Below, one piece after another: positions 13,400 through 23,439 of a stretch of DNA of 64,000 nucleotides (its first letter is position 1; each line of letters begins with the position of its first letter). Position numbers and translations under genes: made by a program. This stretch comes from Eriocheir sinensis (Eukaryota; Arthropoda; Malacostraca; Decapoda; Varunidae): the NCBI RefSeq assembly GCF_024679095.1, contig NC_066520.1:15906831-15970830 (forward strand), written 5' to 3'. The notes below the pieces were generated by a model, which had not been told where the DNA came from, searched no databases, and worked only from the letters and a program-made list of their open reading frames with translations.

Positions 13400-14300
13400 T
13401 CCATCTATCCTTCTTTCTTCTTACCTTTGCGCTGTCCCGTCACCTTGTTCTACCTATCCATTCATGTCTCTTATCTTTATCCCTCTTATCTTTTATCCAT
13501 CCTGTCACCTTACTTCCATATCCATTCATTCCATCTCTTCTTCCCTTTGCTCTGTCCTGTCACCTTGTTCTACCTATCCATCCATCTCTCTGATCATTTA
13601 TCCATCCTGTCACCTTACTTCCCATTCATCCCATCTCTTCTTACCTCTGCTCTGTCCTGTCAAATTGGTCGGTATTATAAGACTTTCGCTTCTCCCATCA
13701 GCTACTTCTAAAGGTCAAAGAGGGGATGAATCGGGTTCTAATGAGTGTTTTCTTAGGCTCACGGCACAGAGGTAGGGTCAGACTATCACCAGGGACATAA
13801 AACTACCCCTGGATATGCCCCAAAACCCTACGAAAGCCTAGTCAAATATATGTGCTTGGGCGCCAAAATGTTTTATAATACGAGCCCTTGTCTCTAATCC
13901 TATATCATTTACTTATCCATTCATCTGCCCCTTTTACCTTGCCCCGTCTTCCTGTCCACACACCCGTCCAGTTTACTTTACCCACCCCTTCCATCTGCTT
14001 ACCTTTGCTCTGTCCCGTCACCTCGTATCTAATCCTATTCATCTATTTATCCATTTCTCTGCCCCGTCTTTTTGTTCCCACACGCGTCCAATCTACCTTA
14101 CCCACCCCTTCCAGCTGCTCTGTCCCGTCACCTCGTCTCTAATCCCGTCCATCTACTTATCCATTCCTCTCGTCCAATCTATCCAGCTGCTCTGTCCCGT
14201 CACCTCGTCTCTAATCCCGTCCATCTACTTATCCATTCCTCTGCCCCGTCTTCCTGTCCACACACCCGTCCACATTACCTTACCCATCCCTTCGAGCTGC
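13400..14300 (-). repeat. Intronic array built from the RRM1 exon 3' end and its 5' splice site
   Basis: In gene sense the exon ends GTGACGGGGCAGAGCAAAG with donor GTAAGCAG. The array carries near copies of this junction. One at 13999-14021 matches at 26 of 27 positions (GTGACGGGACAGAGCAAAG then GTAAGCAG). Copies at 13421-13444 and 13641-13663 keep GTAAGAAG. A copy at 13541-13563 has lost the GT. Copies near 14112-14131 and 14184-14201 lack the CAAAGGTAA junction. Between them are CTATTTATCC- and CACCCCTTCC-type modules. The array has two parts (13400-13665 and 13886-14300) separated by unique DNA. Confidence 0.9.
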
Positions 14301-14304
14301 TTAC

Positions 14305-14471
14305 CTTTGCTCTGCCCCGTCACTTTGTCCCGCAGCACGTTGATTTGGAACACCTCGCCGTACTCCTCAAACATCTTCCGCAGGTTGTTCTCGTCCATGG
14401 AGCGCGGGATCTGGCCCACGAACATTTTAATGGCATCGGGGTCTGGTTCTCGGTGCACGCTGTTCATCACC
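14305..14471 (-). CDS. CELF: CELF (Bruno-like) exon encoding most of RRM1
   Basis: The 167-nt exon encodes 55 complete codons, [17 protein letters not shown] through [12 protein letters not shown], plus the first base of a Gly codon. It is the start of the first RNA recognition motif of a CELF protein, a regulator of alternative splicing and mRNA translation or decay that binds GU-rich RNA. RNP2 is MFVGQI, followed by the helix LRKMFEEYG and the strand INVLRD. The acceptor is CCTTCTCTTCGGCAG and the donor is AAAG/GTAAGCAG. INVLRD with the following exon's [12 protein letters not shown] resembles the CELF1/2 (Bruno) group more than CELF3-6. If the donor is not used, an in-frame stop appears at 14225-14227. 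The exon's last ~20-25 nt and the donor are duplicated several times downstream in the intron. Confidence 0.95.
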
Positions 14472-14647
14472 CTGCCGAAGAGAAGGCAAGGTGCGTCACT
14501 CCATTGGCTTGTTAAATGGGTCGTAGGATTTTTTTTTTTTGGTGTGGGTTGTGGTTGTGGTTTGTTTGTTTGTTTGTTGTGAGTGGGTTCTGAGGTGTTT
14601 GTTATTGTGTGTTGGAGATAAAGAGTGAGTTGTGATTGTGGGTTGGG

Positions 14648-14651
<4 letters not shown>

Positions 14652-14698
<47 letters not shown>
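14652..14698. repeat. (GT)n microsatellite
   Basis: About 23 repeats; (AC)n in the CELF transcript. It lies roughly 180 nt upstream of the RRM1 exon acceptor. Confidence 0.97.
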
Positions 14699-14699
<1 letters not shown>

Positions 14700-14805
14700 A
14701 TTCTTCACCCAAAGTCTGGTCACGTGCTGGACTCGTGATCGCCAGCCTCCCGAAAACAAACATGGACCTAATATAATGGTTGATAAATGGACATGGTTGG
14801 AAATT

Positions 14806-14808
<3 letters not shown>

Positions 14809-14877
<69 letters not shown>
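14809..14877. repeat. (CA)n microsatellite
   Basis: About 34 uninterrupted repeats, reading (UG)n in CELF sense RNA. It is complementary to the (GT)n at 14652-14698 across a 110-bp gap. Confidence 0.97.
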
Positions 14878-14879
<2 letters not shown>

Positions 14880-14880
<1 letters not shown>

Positions 14881-15176
14881 TATAAATTTATCTGTAATAA
14901 ACATCAAATGTAAACTATTGCACACACACACACACACACACACACACACCGACAACAAATTAATATATCAACAAAATAAAAGTTTTCATATTATAAATCT
15001 TCAATGTAAACCCTTGTACACACACACACACACACACACGCACACATACACACACATACACACACACACACACACACACGTTTATGGCAACACATACGCA
15101 CGTGCACATAAATATCACCCAATGAGAACTGTGTGTGCAATAACTTTCCCGCACATGAGCGCAACGAGAACCACGT

Positions 15177-15226
<50 letters not shown>
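14880..15226. repeat. (CA)n cluster in partly duplicated flanks
   Basis: CA tracts at 14921-14949, 15018-15079 (interrupted by CG and TA) and 15178-15222. The short spacers preceding the first two share TCAAATGTAAACTATTG and TCAATGTAAACCCTTG, so spacer plus CA tract appears to have been duplicated as a unit. Confidence 0.9.
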
Positions 15227-15227
<1 letters not shown>

Positions 15228-15485
15228 GGATCGACATGGAACGGAAATTTAGTGGTAATCATATGCAGGCTGGTATGATTTACAAGGTAGTCACGGTTAA
15301 TTAGTGGCACGGCAGGTGTTTTTTGGCGTTTTATTCCTTTCCCTTTCCACCGTACATTCTCTTTCCCTTGTTGCCTCTCTTTCCTTTCCCTATTTAGCCT
15401 TTCCTTCCACTTATGTTTCATCTTTCTATTTCTCTTCCCTCGTAATCAAAACGGTGGTGATAGTTTGCAGTAATAAGAGGAAGTT

Positions 15486-15539
<54 letters not shown>

Positions 15540-15636
15540 ATAATAGTAGTAGTAGTAGTGAAAACATACATTAGGCTTAGATTACACATAAGGATTTAAA
15601 GTTGTATGAGTGGCTATTTTTTTTTATAGTTGTATT

Positions 15637-15672
<36 letters not shown>

Positions 15673-16060
15673 CCCCCTCCCCCTCCACACGCATACGGAA
15701 GCCAGACAGATAACCAAATCAAGACAAAAAGAAACAGGATTAGACATGTGTTTTGTTAAGATAAGAGACGTCGGGACGGAAGGAAGGAGCTTAAGGAAGA
15801 GAAGGGAGGGAGAGTCGAGGGAAGAGACGGGGGAAGGGGGGAGGGTACAGGGGGGTGGGGGGGTTCACATTGAGGTTGTGTGTCAAAGATTAGCGATCAA
15901 GAAAACAAACGAGACAGTTGTTGGTGGTGTGTCGATAATAATGATGCGGAGGGAGGGACAGAAGAAGGGGGAGGGAGGGGAGAGGGGAACATCAAAGAGA
16001 GCGAGAGAGTAGGGGGGACAAAAATAAATTAATACCATGCAACTTATGTATAGAGGGAGA
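15227..16060. other. Mixed unique sequence with (TAG)n and (CA)n
   Basis: Contains (GTA)n from about 15486 to 15560 and (CA)n at about 15640-15670, then purine-rich DNA from 15770. No coding sequence recognised. Confidence 0.6.
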
Positions 16061-16079
16061 AAGAGAGGCAAATATAAAA

Positions 16080-16800
16080 GGAGCCAGCAAGAAAAGACAA
16101 TATTAGCTTTGCAGACGAAGTGATGGCCGATAGACTCGTGTTCCCAGTAATATCATCAACGCAAAGGCGGGTCCGGAGCTTCGAAACCGGCAAAGCAAAC
16201 ATCGAAGTGAGTGAGGGAGAGGGAGAGGGAGAGATGCAGATGGGGAGAAGTGAGAGGAAGAAGAAGGGTGCGAATGGAGGAGAGAAATGAGGGGGAGAAA
16301 CAGTGGAGGCAGAAAGATGGGTGTTGAGTGAGGGAGAGAGGGAGATGAAGAAGGGAGAGGAGAGGAAGAAGGGTAGAGTACGCGAGAGGGAGAGAGATGG
16401 ATGAGGGGAGGAGTGGAGGCAAAAGGAAAGTGAGTGAGTGTGAAGGGAGATATATAGAATAGAGAGGAAGGAAAGAAGGGTAACGATGGGAGGAAGATAA
16501 ATGAGAGGAAGAAAGAGTGAAAGCAAAAGAGAAATGAGCCAAGATAAGAGAATGAAAGGAAATGGAAGACTTGGAAAAGGGAGAAGAGAGATGGAAAAGG
16601 TAAAGAAGGATGAGTAGAATAATGCAAAAATGAAGATGCTGAGGAAGATAGTAGAGGAAGGGAAAGAAGAGAATAAAGAGGAGGAAGAGGATGCGGGGTG
16701 ATACAGAAGAGAAAAAGAGGGAAAGAATGAAAGGAAAGGAGGATAAGGAAAAAGAAAGGAGGGAAAAGGAAAGAGAGAGGGAGAAAATAGATTGATTCAC
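16080..16800. other. Polypurine block
   Basis: GAGGGAGAGG- and GAAGGAAAG-rich plus strand with few pyrimidines except T. Minus-strand frames rich in Ser, Leu, Phe and Pro are compositional. It switches to a pyrimidine-rich plus strand at about 16800-16920. Confidence 0.75.
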
Positions 16801-17092
16801 CTCCTTTTCTAACCTTCCCATCTTGTTTAACTTTCTTCTTCCTCCTTCCCTCTCCCTCCCCCCCTTTTCTCTCCCGCTCTCCCTCCCTCCCCCTTCCTCC
16901 CTCTATTTCATATCTCTCGTCTCAGTCAAATAAAAATAACCAATGAATATGTTAATGCTTTCTTTGATCTATTTCTTCAGTGGCGGTGGTGTCTGTTTGC
17001 TCTCTCTCTCTCTCTCTCTGGTTTGTTTTCCTAAATGGCTGTGACGAATATTAAGTAAGACGTGAAATAAACAGCTTTCCTTTACCTCTTTG

Positions 17093-17094
<2 letters not shown>

Positions 17095-17165
<71 letters not shown>
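17095..17165. repeat. (GT)n microsatellite, ~71 bp
   Basis: About 35 uninterrupted repeats. It is followed by a segment with repeated CAGACA/AAACAGACA motifs (17190-17350). Confidence 0.98.
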
Positions 17166-17166
<1 letters not shown>

Positions 17167-17899
17167 TATGTTTTTCCTCTTTCCTTTTAACAGAGACAGA
17201 CATACGGGCAAACAAAAACACACACAGACAGACAAACAAACAGCAAACTATTAGCCTTCGTTTTTCCTGTTTTTTCCGCCCTTTAACAGAAAGACAGACA
17301 AAAACAGACACAGACAGAAACAGACAAATAGACGGAAAAAGAGGAAGACAAACACGACATACATAAAACAAGACCAAATAAAAAAATAAATAAATAAAAC
17401 ATCGGAATCAAGAACCGGAAATACAATAAAAAAAAGAGAAAAAAAAAGAAACGTATACATATATATATATCTAGGCGGAGAAAAACAACCCCTTACCCTC
17501 CCCCTCTCCTCCTTCTCCCTCCTCCCCCCCCCCATAAAAAAAAAAGGAAAGCAAAAATAAATCCTCACGAATAGAATCCTTTTAACGCTCTATTTTCAGA
17601 TTTGTCGTATCCCCTTTTTCCTTCCTCCTCCTCCTCCTCCTCCTCTTCCTCCTCCTCCCTCCCTCTACCGTTCTACCTCCGAGCTTTGCCGCTAAAAACA
17701 AGGTTGATATTTATTTGCACATGAAAGAGAGATGCCCTTCCCAAACCCGTGAATAAAAGACTAAAAAGAGAGAAAAAAAATATGGGGTTTCGTGCATTTC
17801 TTTATTCTTCATCAAACCTTGCAGCTTTCTCTCTCTCTCTGATTATGTGTTGGATTCTTAATTAGTCAGCTTTTTTTTTGTTTCTTTAGTTAGTATGTC

Positions 17900-17971
17900 T
17901 GTGTATGAGTGTCTATGTCTGTCTGTTTATCTATCTGTCTGTCTGTCTGTCTGTCTGCCTGTATGTATGTC

Positions 17972-18005
<34 letters not shown>

Positions 18006-18130
18006 ATGTATGTATGTCGTCTGTCTGTCTGTTTGTCTATCTATCTATCTGTCTATCTGTATGTATGTATGTTGTCTGTCTGTCTGCTTGTGTCTGCATC
18101 TGTTTGTATGTCTATATGTTTCTCTCTCTC
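17900..18130. repeat. (TCTG)n/(TATG)n tetranucleotide array
   Basis: TCTGTCTG and TATGTATG blocks alternate in three similar ~70-bp composites separated by GTCGTCTG or GTTGTCTG, followed by a short (TC)n. Frames of Ser-Val-Cys-Leu are repeat translations. Confidence 0.95.
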
Positions 18131-18322
18131 TCTCTCTCACAAGAACGCCAAGGCCATAACAACCACTTTTTAAATGCAATGAGAGGAAAAGAATGAACCT
18201 CTCCACGTAGTTATTCTTTTTAAACGTTCACATTCTAAACGTTTTTCATCGTTTTTTTTCTTTCTTTGAGTGAAACAGAGCAAGCACAATAACATCCTCT
18301 CTCTCTCTCTCTTTTTCATGAT

Positions 18323-18325
<3 letters not shown>

Positions 18326-18405
<80 letters not shown>
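18326..18405. repeat. (GA)n microsatellite, ~80 bp
   Basis: Uninterrupted GA tract. A short (CT)n at about 18297-18312 lies just to its left, giving a small inverted pair. Confidence 0.98.
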
Positions 18406-18407
<2 letters not shown>

Positions 18408-18623
18408 AAAGGTGGATAAATTGTGTGTAGCGAGGAAGACTGAGAGGAAGGAAGGGGAGATAAAGGAAGGGAAGATAAGGGGAAGGGAATGAATGGGATG
18501 GGAAGGGGAGAGAAGGAAGAGTGGAAGATATTTTCAGGAAGACTTGTTGATAATTTTGTACGCTCTCTCTCTCTCTCTCTCCTCTGATTTGAATGTTTAG
18601 TATTTGTTGGTGTAGCCTATAGT

Positions 18624-18624
<1 letters not shown>

Positions 18625-18709
<85 letters not shown>
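18625..18709. repeat. (GA)n microsatellite, ~85 bp
   Basis: Uninterrupted GA tract between two short (CT)n tracts (18564-18581 and 18767-18781). Confidence 0.98.
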
Positions 18710-18713
<4 letters not shown>

Positions 18714-18849
18714 AAAAATTTTGTACGATGAAAAAAAAAAAAAATCGTCTTTGTCACAAACATACGCTCTCTCTCTCTCTCGTCCATCACTCTTGTTGTC
18801 CTTGCGTGTTTTTCCCGCCAAAACATGAAATAATTTTACAGTTGGCAAT

Positions 18850-19105
18850 TCCCAGACATTTAATATCCATCTCTCAAATCAGTCCCTCCCCCTTCTCTCT
18901 CTCTCTCTTTTATTCCTTCTTCATTTCCTTGCTTCTCTATCTTTTTATTTTCTTTCTTTTCTCAATTTTTTCTTTCTCTCACATTACTTTGTTTTCGGAT
19001 TTACTTTCTTTATACATTACTTTATTTACTTTACTTCACTTTTACTTTATTACTTTCTTACACATTACTTACTTTATTTTCGGTTTGCTCTCCTGGATAT
19101 AACGT

Positions 19106-19136
<31 letters not shown>

Positions 19137-19790
19137 ATGAATTTCCAACCTTTTATGTCTTCCTTTTATCCTTTCCTTTACTCTTTTTTCCACGTCTTTC
19201 ATGGTTCCTTTTTCATCTGCCTCTTACCTTTCCCCTTTACTCTCTTTCCCACCTTACCACTTTATTTTCCTCCCTTGATTTATTTCCCATCGATGGAGGT
19301 TAAGAAAAGAGGTTCGTCAGTGGGTTTTAATGGCCGTTTAGAGAAGTTCACCGCCTTTTAAAACGGTTATGGCCTCTACTGTTTTGGTCCACTTCCCATC
19401 AACTCCTCCTTTTACTCCGTCTTCCTTCCTTCCTTCTGAATCGTTAAACTTTTCCTTCTTCCTTCTTTCCTTCCACTTCTCTCGCCTGTATTTCTGAACT
19501 GGATCCTTTAGTTTTCTCTCCTTTCTTCCTTCATTCACTTCTCGCTCTCTTACTCCTTCACTTAATCCTTTTCTTTCCCTCCTGTCTTCTTTTTAATCCT
19601 TCTACATTTACTCCTTCAGCATTCCCTTTTCTTTCCCTCCTTCTTTTAAATCCTACCTCATTAACTTTTTTCTTACATACTTTTCCGTTCCCTCCTTTAA
19701 TGCATCCTCTACCTTTCCCTCCCTCCTTTCCTTCCTTTTATCCTTCATGTCCTTCCTTCCTTTTTACCCATTTCCTTCCCGTCACCCAGC
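18850..19790. other. Pyrimidine-rich intronic block
   Basis: CTTTCCTT-type sequence with TTACTTT repeats near 19000-19080 and (CT)n at 19109-19136. No gene recognised. Confidence 0.65.
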
Positions 19791-19799
19791 CGCCAGGAC

Positions 19800-20320
19800 G
19801 GACAGGAAGGGGTGCCAGCTGAGTAACCTTGTCTGGCACCACTGTTTAATGGTGCCACGAGCTAATGCCTGCCTTTTGTGAATCAGTAACCTCACCCCCA
19901 TTCTTGGCACCCCTTCCCATCACCCTGGTCCCCCCTCACTGCCAACCTGTCCCCCACCCCCATCCTTGACACACCATTCCCCTCACCCTTGCCCCCTTCC
20001 CTCACTGGCATTCCTACCCCATCTCCTACCCTGGCACCCCTATCCCCCCCCCTTCCTTGGCACTAGTACCCGTCAGATTGGCACCCACACCTCCACCCCC
20101 TCCCTTCTCCTCTCTCGTAAGTAAGTGCCCGCCTCAAGTGCCTGTCTTGAATGTGGTGTGCGTGAGTCAGAGTGCCACGGGCCGGACCAGTGCCAAGCAG
20201 GAGGCTAAGTAGTGCAGGGTTTAGAAAGGTCTCAGTGAACCGCGGGCGTGTCAGAATCGAGCGCCTTGAAAGTTCATTTGCACAGGATCGAAACCTCTTT
20301 TTGGCTTAGGTGGGCTTGGG
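19800..20320. promoter_or_regulatory. Unique segment dense in TGGCAC/GTGCCA hexamers
   Basis: Nine TGGCAC or GTGCCA hexamers lie between about 19812 and 20195 on both strands, for example at 19812, near 19832, 19852, 19904, 20031, 20057 and 20083, then 20172 and 20190. Chance expectation for one hexamer on two strands over this length is about 0.2. The half-site resembles nuclear factor I (TTGGCA). Two more copies lie at 20892 and 20912. The function is unknown and the regulatory call is inference. Confidence 0.3.
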
Positions 20321-20469
20321 TGTTGTCAGTGAGTTAGTCAGTTATTTATTTATTTTTATATCAATGGAAACAACACAGAGAAAGAGCATAAAAAAACAAC
20401 ATAAAAAACAAAAGTCCGGTATGCGCTGCTTCAGAAAAAAAAATAAAGAATGAGAGGCCGAAGTCTTGA

Positions 20470-20712
20470 TACCCCCCTTTTGAAAGTTTGCTGGTTAGTC
20501 AGTTTGTTGGTTAAATGGTTAGTTAGTCACCTAGTTAGTTGGTTGGAATGTCTGTTAGTTAGCCGACTGGCTAGGTATGTTGTTTCTTTGTTAGTCAGTC
20601 GATCAATCATTAGTCGGGCAGTCAGCCAGTCCGTCAGTCAGTATGAGTTATTTCAAGTGGTGTCAAGTGACTATCTTTAAGGTCGTAGTAGGAAATGAAG
20701 TAGTAGATGTTA

Positions 20713-20759
<47 letters not shown>

Positions 20760-20820
20760 ATAGTAGCAGTAGTAGTAGCAGCAACACGATGATGTATAAA
20801 AAAACATTATTATTTCCAAG
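20470..20820. repeat. Degenerate (TTAG)n followed by (TAG)n
   Basis: TTAGTTAG/GGTTAGTCAGT-type sequence at 20485-20660, then (TAG)n at about 20712-20776. Non-coding. Confidence 0.8.
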
Positions 20821-20899
20821 TGTCAAAGAAAACAAAACAAATTATTTCCGAAACTAAACAGAATCGGGACAATGACAAGAATATGCTGACGGTGCCAAA

Positions 20900-21640
20900 G
20901 GTGGGGCGTGAGTGCCAAGCGGCTGAGGGGGGGGAGGTGGGGAAGGTGGGGGAGTGGGGAGTGGAGATGTGGAGGACGTGTCTGGGGTCATGGGGAAGGT
21001 GAGGAAATGACTTTGGGATGAGTGGGGAGAAAAGGGTGAGGTTGAGGTGGGAGGGGAGAGGGGGTAAGGGGAAGGAATTGAGGGTGATGAGGTAAAGAGG
21101 GAAAGGAGTAGGGGATTAATGGGGATGACTGGAGGAGGGAAATAAAAGAGAAGAGAGGGAGATGGGGAGAACAGTGGAGGGGAGGAGGAGGAGGAGGAGG
21201 AGAAAAATAAGGGGAGGGGAGGATGGGAAATAAGGGGAGTAGAGATGTGGAGGAAAAGAATGGAGGAGATAAATAAAGGGAAGAAAGGAAGATGATGAAA
21301 TAAAGAAGGGAGAGGAGGAAATAAGAGGAGGGGGAGGAATGGAGGTAAGGAGGAAGACGTGAAGAATGGGGAAGGAAAACAAAGGAGGGGAAATAGGTAT
21401 AAAAAAGGAAAAGTGGGGAGAGAGGTGAGGAAGGAAGGGAGGGGTAGTGGGGGGAGGGGAGAGAGGGGAGTGGGGAGAGAGATGGAGGTAAGGGTACATA
21501 GGGAGTGCATTGTATGGGGAGATGAAAGGGGAGGGGTGGAGATGGGGAGGAAAGCCTTGTGGGTATATATGGGGAAGGGGGTGTTGAAGGAGGGGGGAGT
21601 AGAGGGGAAGGGGGGGGAGGTGGACATGTGCCACAATAAA
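20900..21640. other. Polypurine block
   Basis: GGGGAGGG- and GGAAGGAG-rich plus strand with a GGA tract at about 21179-21203. Long minus-strand frames (up to about 450 codons) consist of Pro, Ser, Leu and Phe and reflect composition only. Confidence 0.75.
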
Positions 21641-22530
21641 CACCATCAACATGTTTACTATCACAACACACCATTAGCTTGCATGATCCACCACCATCAC
21701 CACCTTCATCACTACCACCACCACCACCATCACCATCAACAACAACAATAACAAGTGAAGCCAAGGTGATGGTCGGAGTAGAAAGGGGAAGGAAAGGCAG
21801 GGGATGGAGAGGTAGGGTGTGGGGTGTGGTGGGGATCAGAGGAATGGTGAGGTGGGGATGGAAGAGGGAATGTGAGGGGTAGAGAAAGAAGAGTGATAGG
21901 AAGGGATGGGGTGACAGGAGATGGGAGGGAATGAGAGAAGAGGGGATGAGTAAAAGAGGAGGAGGTTGAAGGGATGAGAAGGGATGGGAGGAGAGGAGAC
22001 ATGGGAGGGAATGAAAGGAATGGGCAAGGAAGGAGAGAAGGAGGTGAAGAAGGGAAAGGTTAAAAGTGATGAGAAGGGATGGGAGGAAATGAAAGGAATG
22101 GGCAAGGAAGGAGAGAAGAGGGAAGGAGAGAAGGAGGTGAAGAAGGGAAAGGTTAAAAGGGATGAGAACGGATGGGGGAAGAGGAAAGGGAAAGAGTAAG
22201 GGGTAGGGAGGGGATGGAAGGGGAGGAGAGGGGGAGGTTAAAGGAATGGGGAGACAGGACAGGGGAGGGGAAGGGTAGGGGGGGAGGGGAGGGGTATAAT
22301 CAGCCGGCTCAGAGAAAGGCAGTGACCGAAAATAAACTTGCAAACAAAACTACTACACAACACCACCGCAATACCACACCACCACCGTCCTCCCCCCCCC
22401 CCCCGCCACCACCACCACATGATCATACCATCCCACAGTCTGCCCCCATTTCCCCCCCCACCTCCATCTTCACCACCACCACCATCACCACCACAAACAA
22501 CAACAACAACAACAACACCGTCACCTGAGA
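21640..22530. other. (CAC)n patches separated by a polypurine block
   Basis: CAC/CAT triplets at 21690-21750 and 22370-22520 flank a polypurine stretch with an ~80-bp duplication (GGAATGGGCAAGGAAGGAG copies near 22017 and 22098). Confidence 0.7.
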
Positions 22531-22614
22531 ACCACCTGCAGCAAATGTCAAGGAAAAAAAATCAAGGAAGGTAAAAATCGTCTAATATTTTTACCTGACA
22601 AGTGTATAAATTAG

Positions 22615-22681
22615 ACACCGCCACGACCACCACGACCACCACCACCACCACCATAACCACTATCACCAACACTACTACTAT

Positions 22682-22715
<34 letters not shown>

Positions 22716-23170
22716 TCTTCTTTTTCGACTTCTTTGTTTCCTCTTCTCCTCTTTCTCTTTACTTTTCCCTCCTCTCTCTTTTCCCTACTCATCTTTCTCT
22801 TCTTTTCTTTGCCTCTTTTTCCTTTTTATCTTTTTTTGCCCCCTCCTGCTCCTCTTCTTTCACTCCTCTTTGCCTCCTTCTTCATTTTCCTCCTCCTCCT
22901 CTTTCCCTTTCTGTCCTTGCCGTCACGTTTCTCCTCCTCCTCCTCCTCCTCTTGGTTCCTTTTGCTCCTCTTTCTCTTTACTCCTCTTCATTTCTCCTCC
23001 TCCTCCTCTTCCTCTTCTCTCCTTGTCGTCATGTTTCTTTCCCTCTCCTTCCTCCTCCTCCTCTTTCTCTTTACTCCTCTTCATTTCTCCTCCTCCTCCT
23101 CTTCCTCTTCTCTCCTTGTTGTCACGTTTCTTTCCCTCTCCTTCCTCCTCCTCTTTCTCCTCCTCTGAGA
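22615..23170. repeat. (CAC)/(TAC)n then pyrimidine block with ~75-bp tandem repeat
   Basis: Triplet repeats at 22617-22712 lead into a CTCCTC-rich plus strand. From about 22920 a ~75-bp module (CTTTACTCCTCTTCATTTCT, CCTCCT, TCTCCTTGTCGTCA, GTTTCTTTCCCTCTCC) repeats about three times. Confidence 0.8.
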
Positions 23171-23221
23171 CTGAAACTTCTCGCCTCTATCCTCTCTTCC
23201 TCCTCGTCCTCGTTTCAGCCA

Positions 23222-23384
23222 CAAATTCCGCGCATTCCGAGGGGCTTCGTGACGTGGATTTCTGCCTCGCCGCTGATTGGTCCCCGCCGTCCCCTCTCCT
23301 GATTGGCTGAGCGGCCGGGCAAGTTTTATCGGCCGGGTTGATTGGCTGGCGAGTCTTAAAACGCTGGCCGTTGATTGGTCCTTC

Positions 23385-23390
<6 letters not shown>
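23222..23390 (-). promoter_or_regulatory. CpG-rich island with four CCAAT boxes, candidate promoter
   Basis: The core GATTGG occurs at about 23275, 23301, 23340 and 23373. All four are CCAATC on the minus strand, spaced 26-39 bp apart, in a local GC/CpG-rich segment quite unlike the surrounding simple repeats. A CRE-like TGACGTGG lies at about 23250, downstream in minus-strand sense. Multiple same-strand CCAAT boxes spaced about 30 bp apart are typical of NF-Y-driven promoters. The orientation would point transcription toward the RRM1 exon. No first exon was identified. Confidence 0.4.

Positions 23391-23434
<44 letters not shown>
23387..23434. repeat. (GT)n microsatellite
   Basis: About 24 repeats immediately beside the CCAAT-rich island. 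Confidence 0.97.
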
Positions 23435-23435
<1 letters not shown>

Positions 23436-23439
23436 GCGC

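Noticed and set aside
13385..13775. Plus-strand frames of about 100 codons across the intronic array
   Set aside because: They run antisense to the CELF junction copies and are translations of pyrimidine-rich repeats.
20485..20660. TTAG-rich stretch as interstitial telomere (arthropod TTAGG)
   Set aside because: The repeats are TTAG/TTAGTCAG-type and degenerate, without a TTAGG array.
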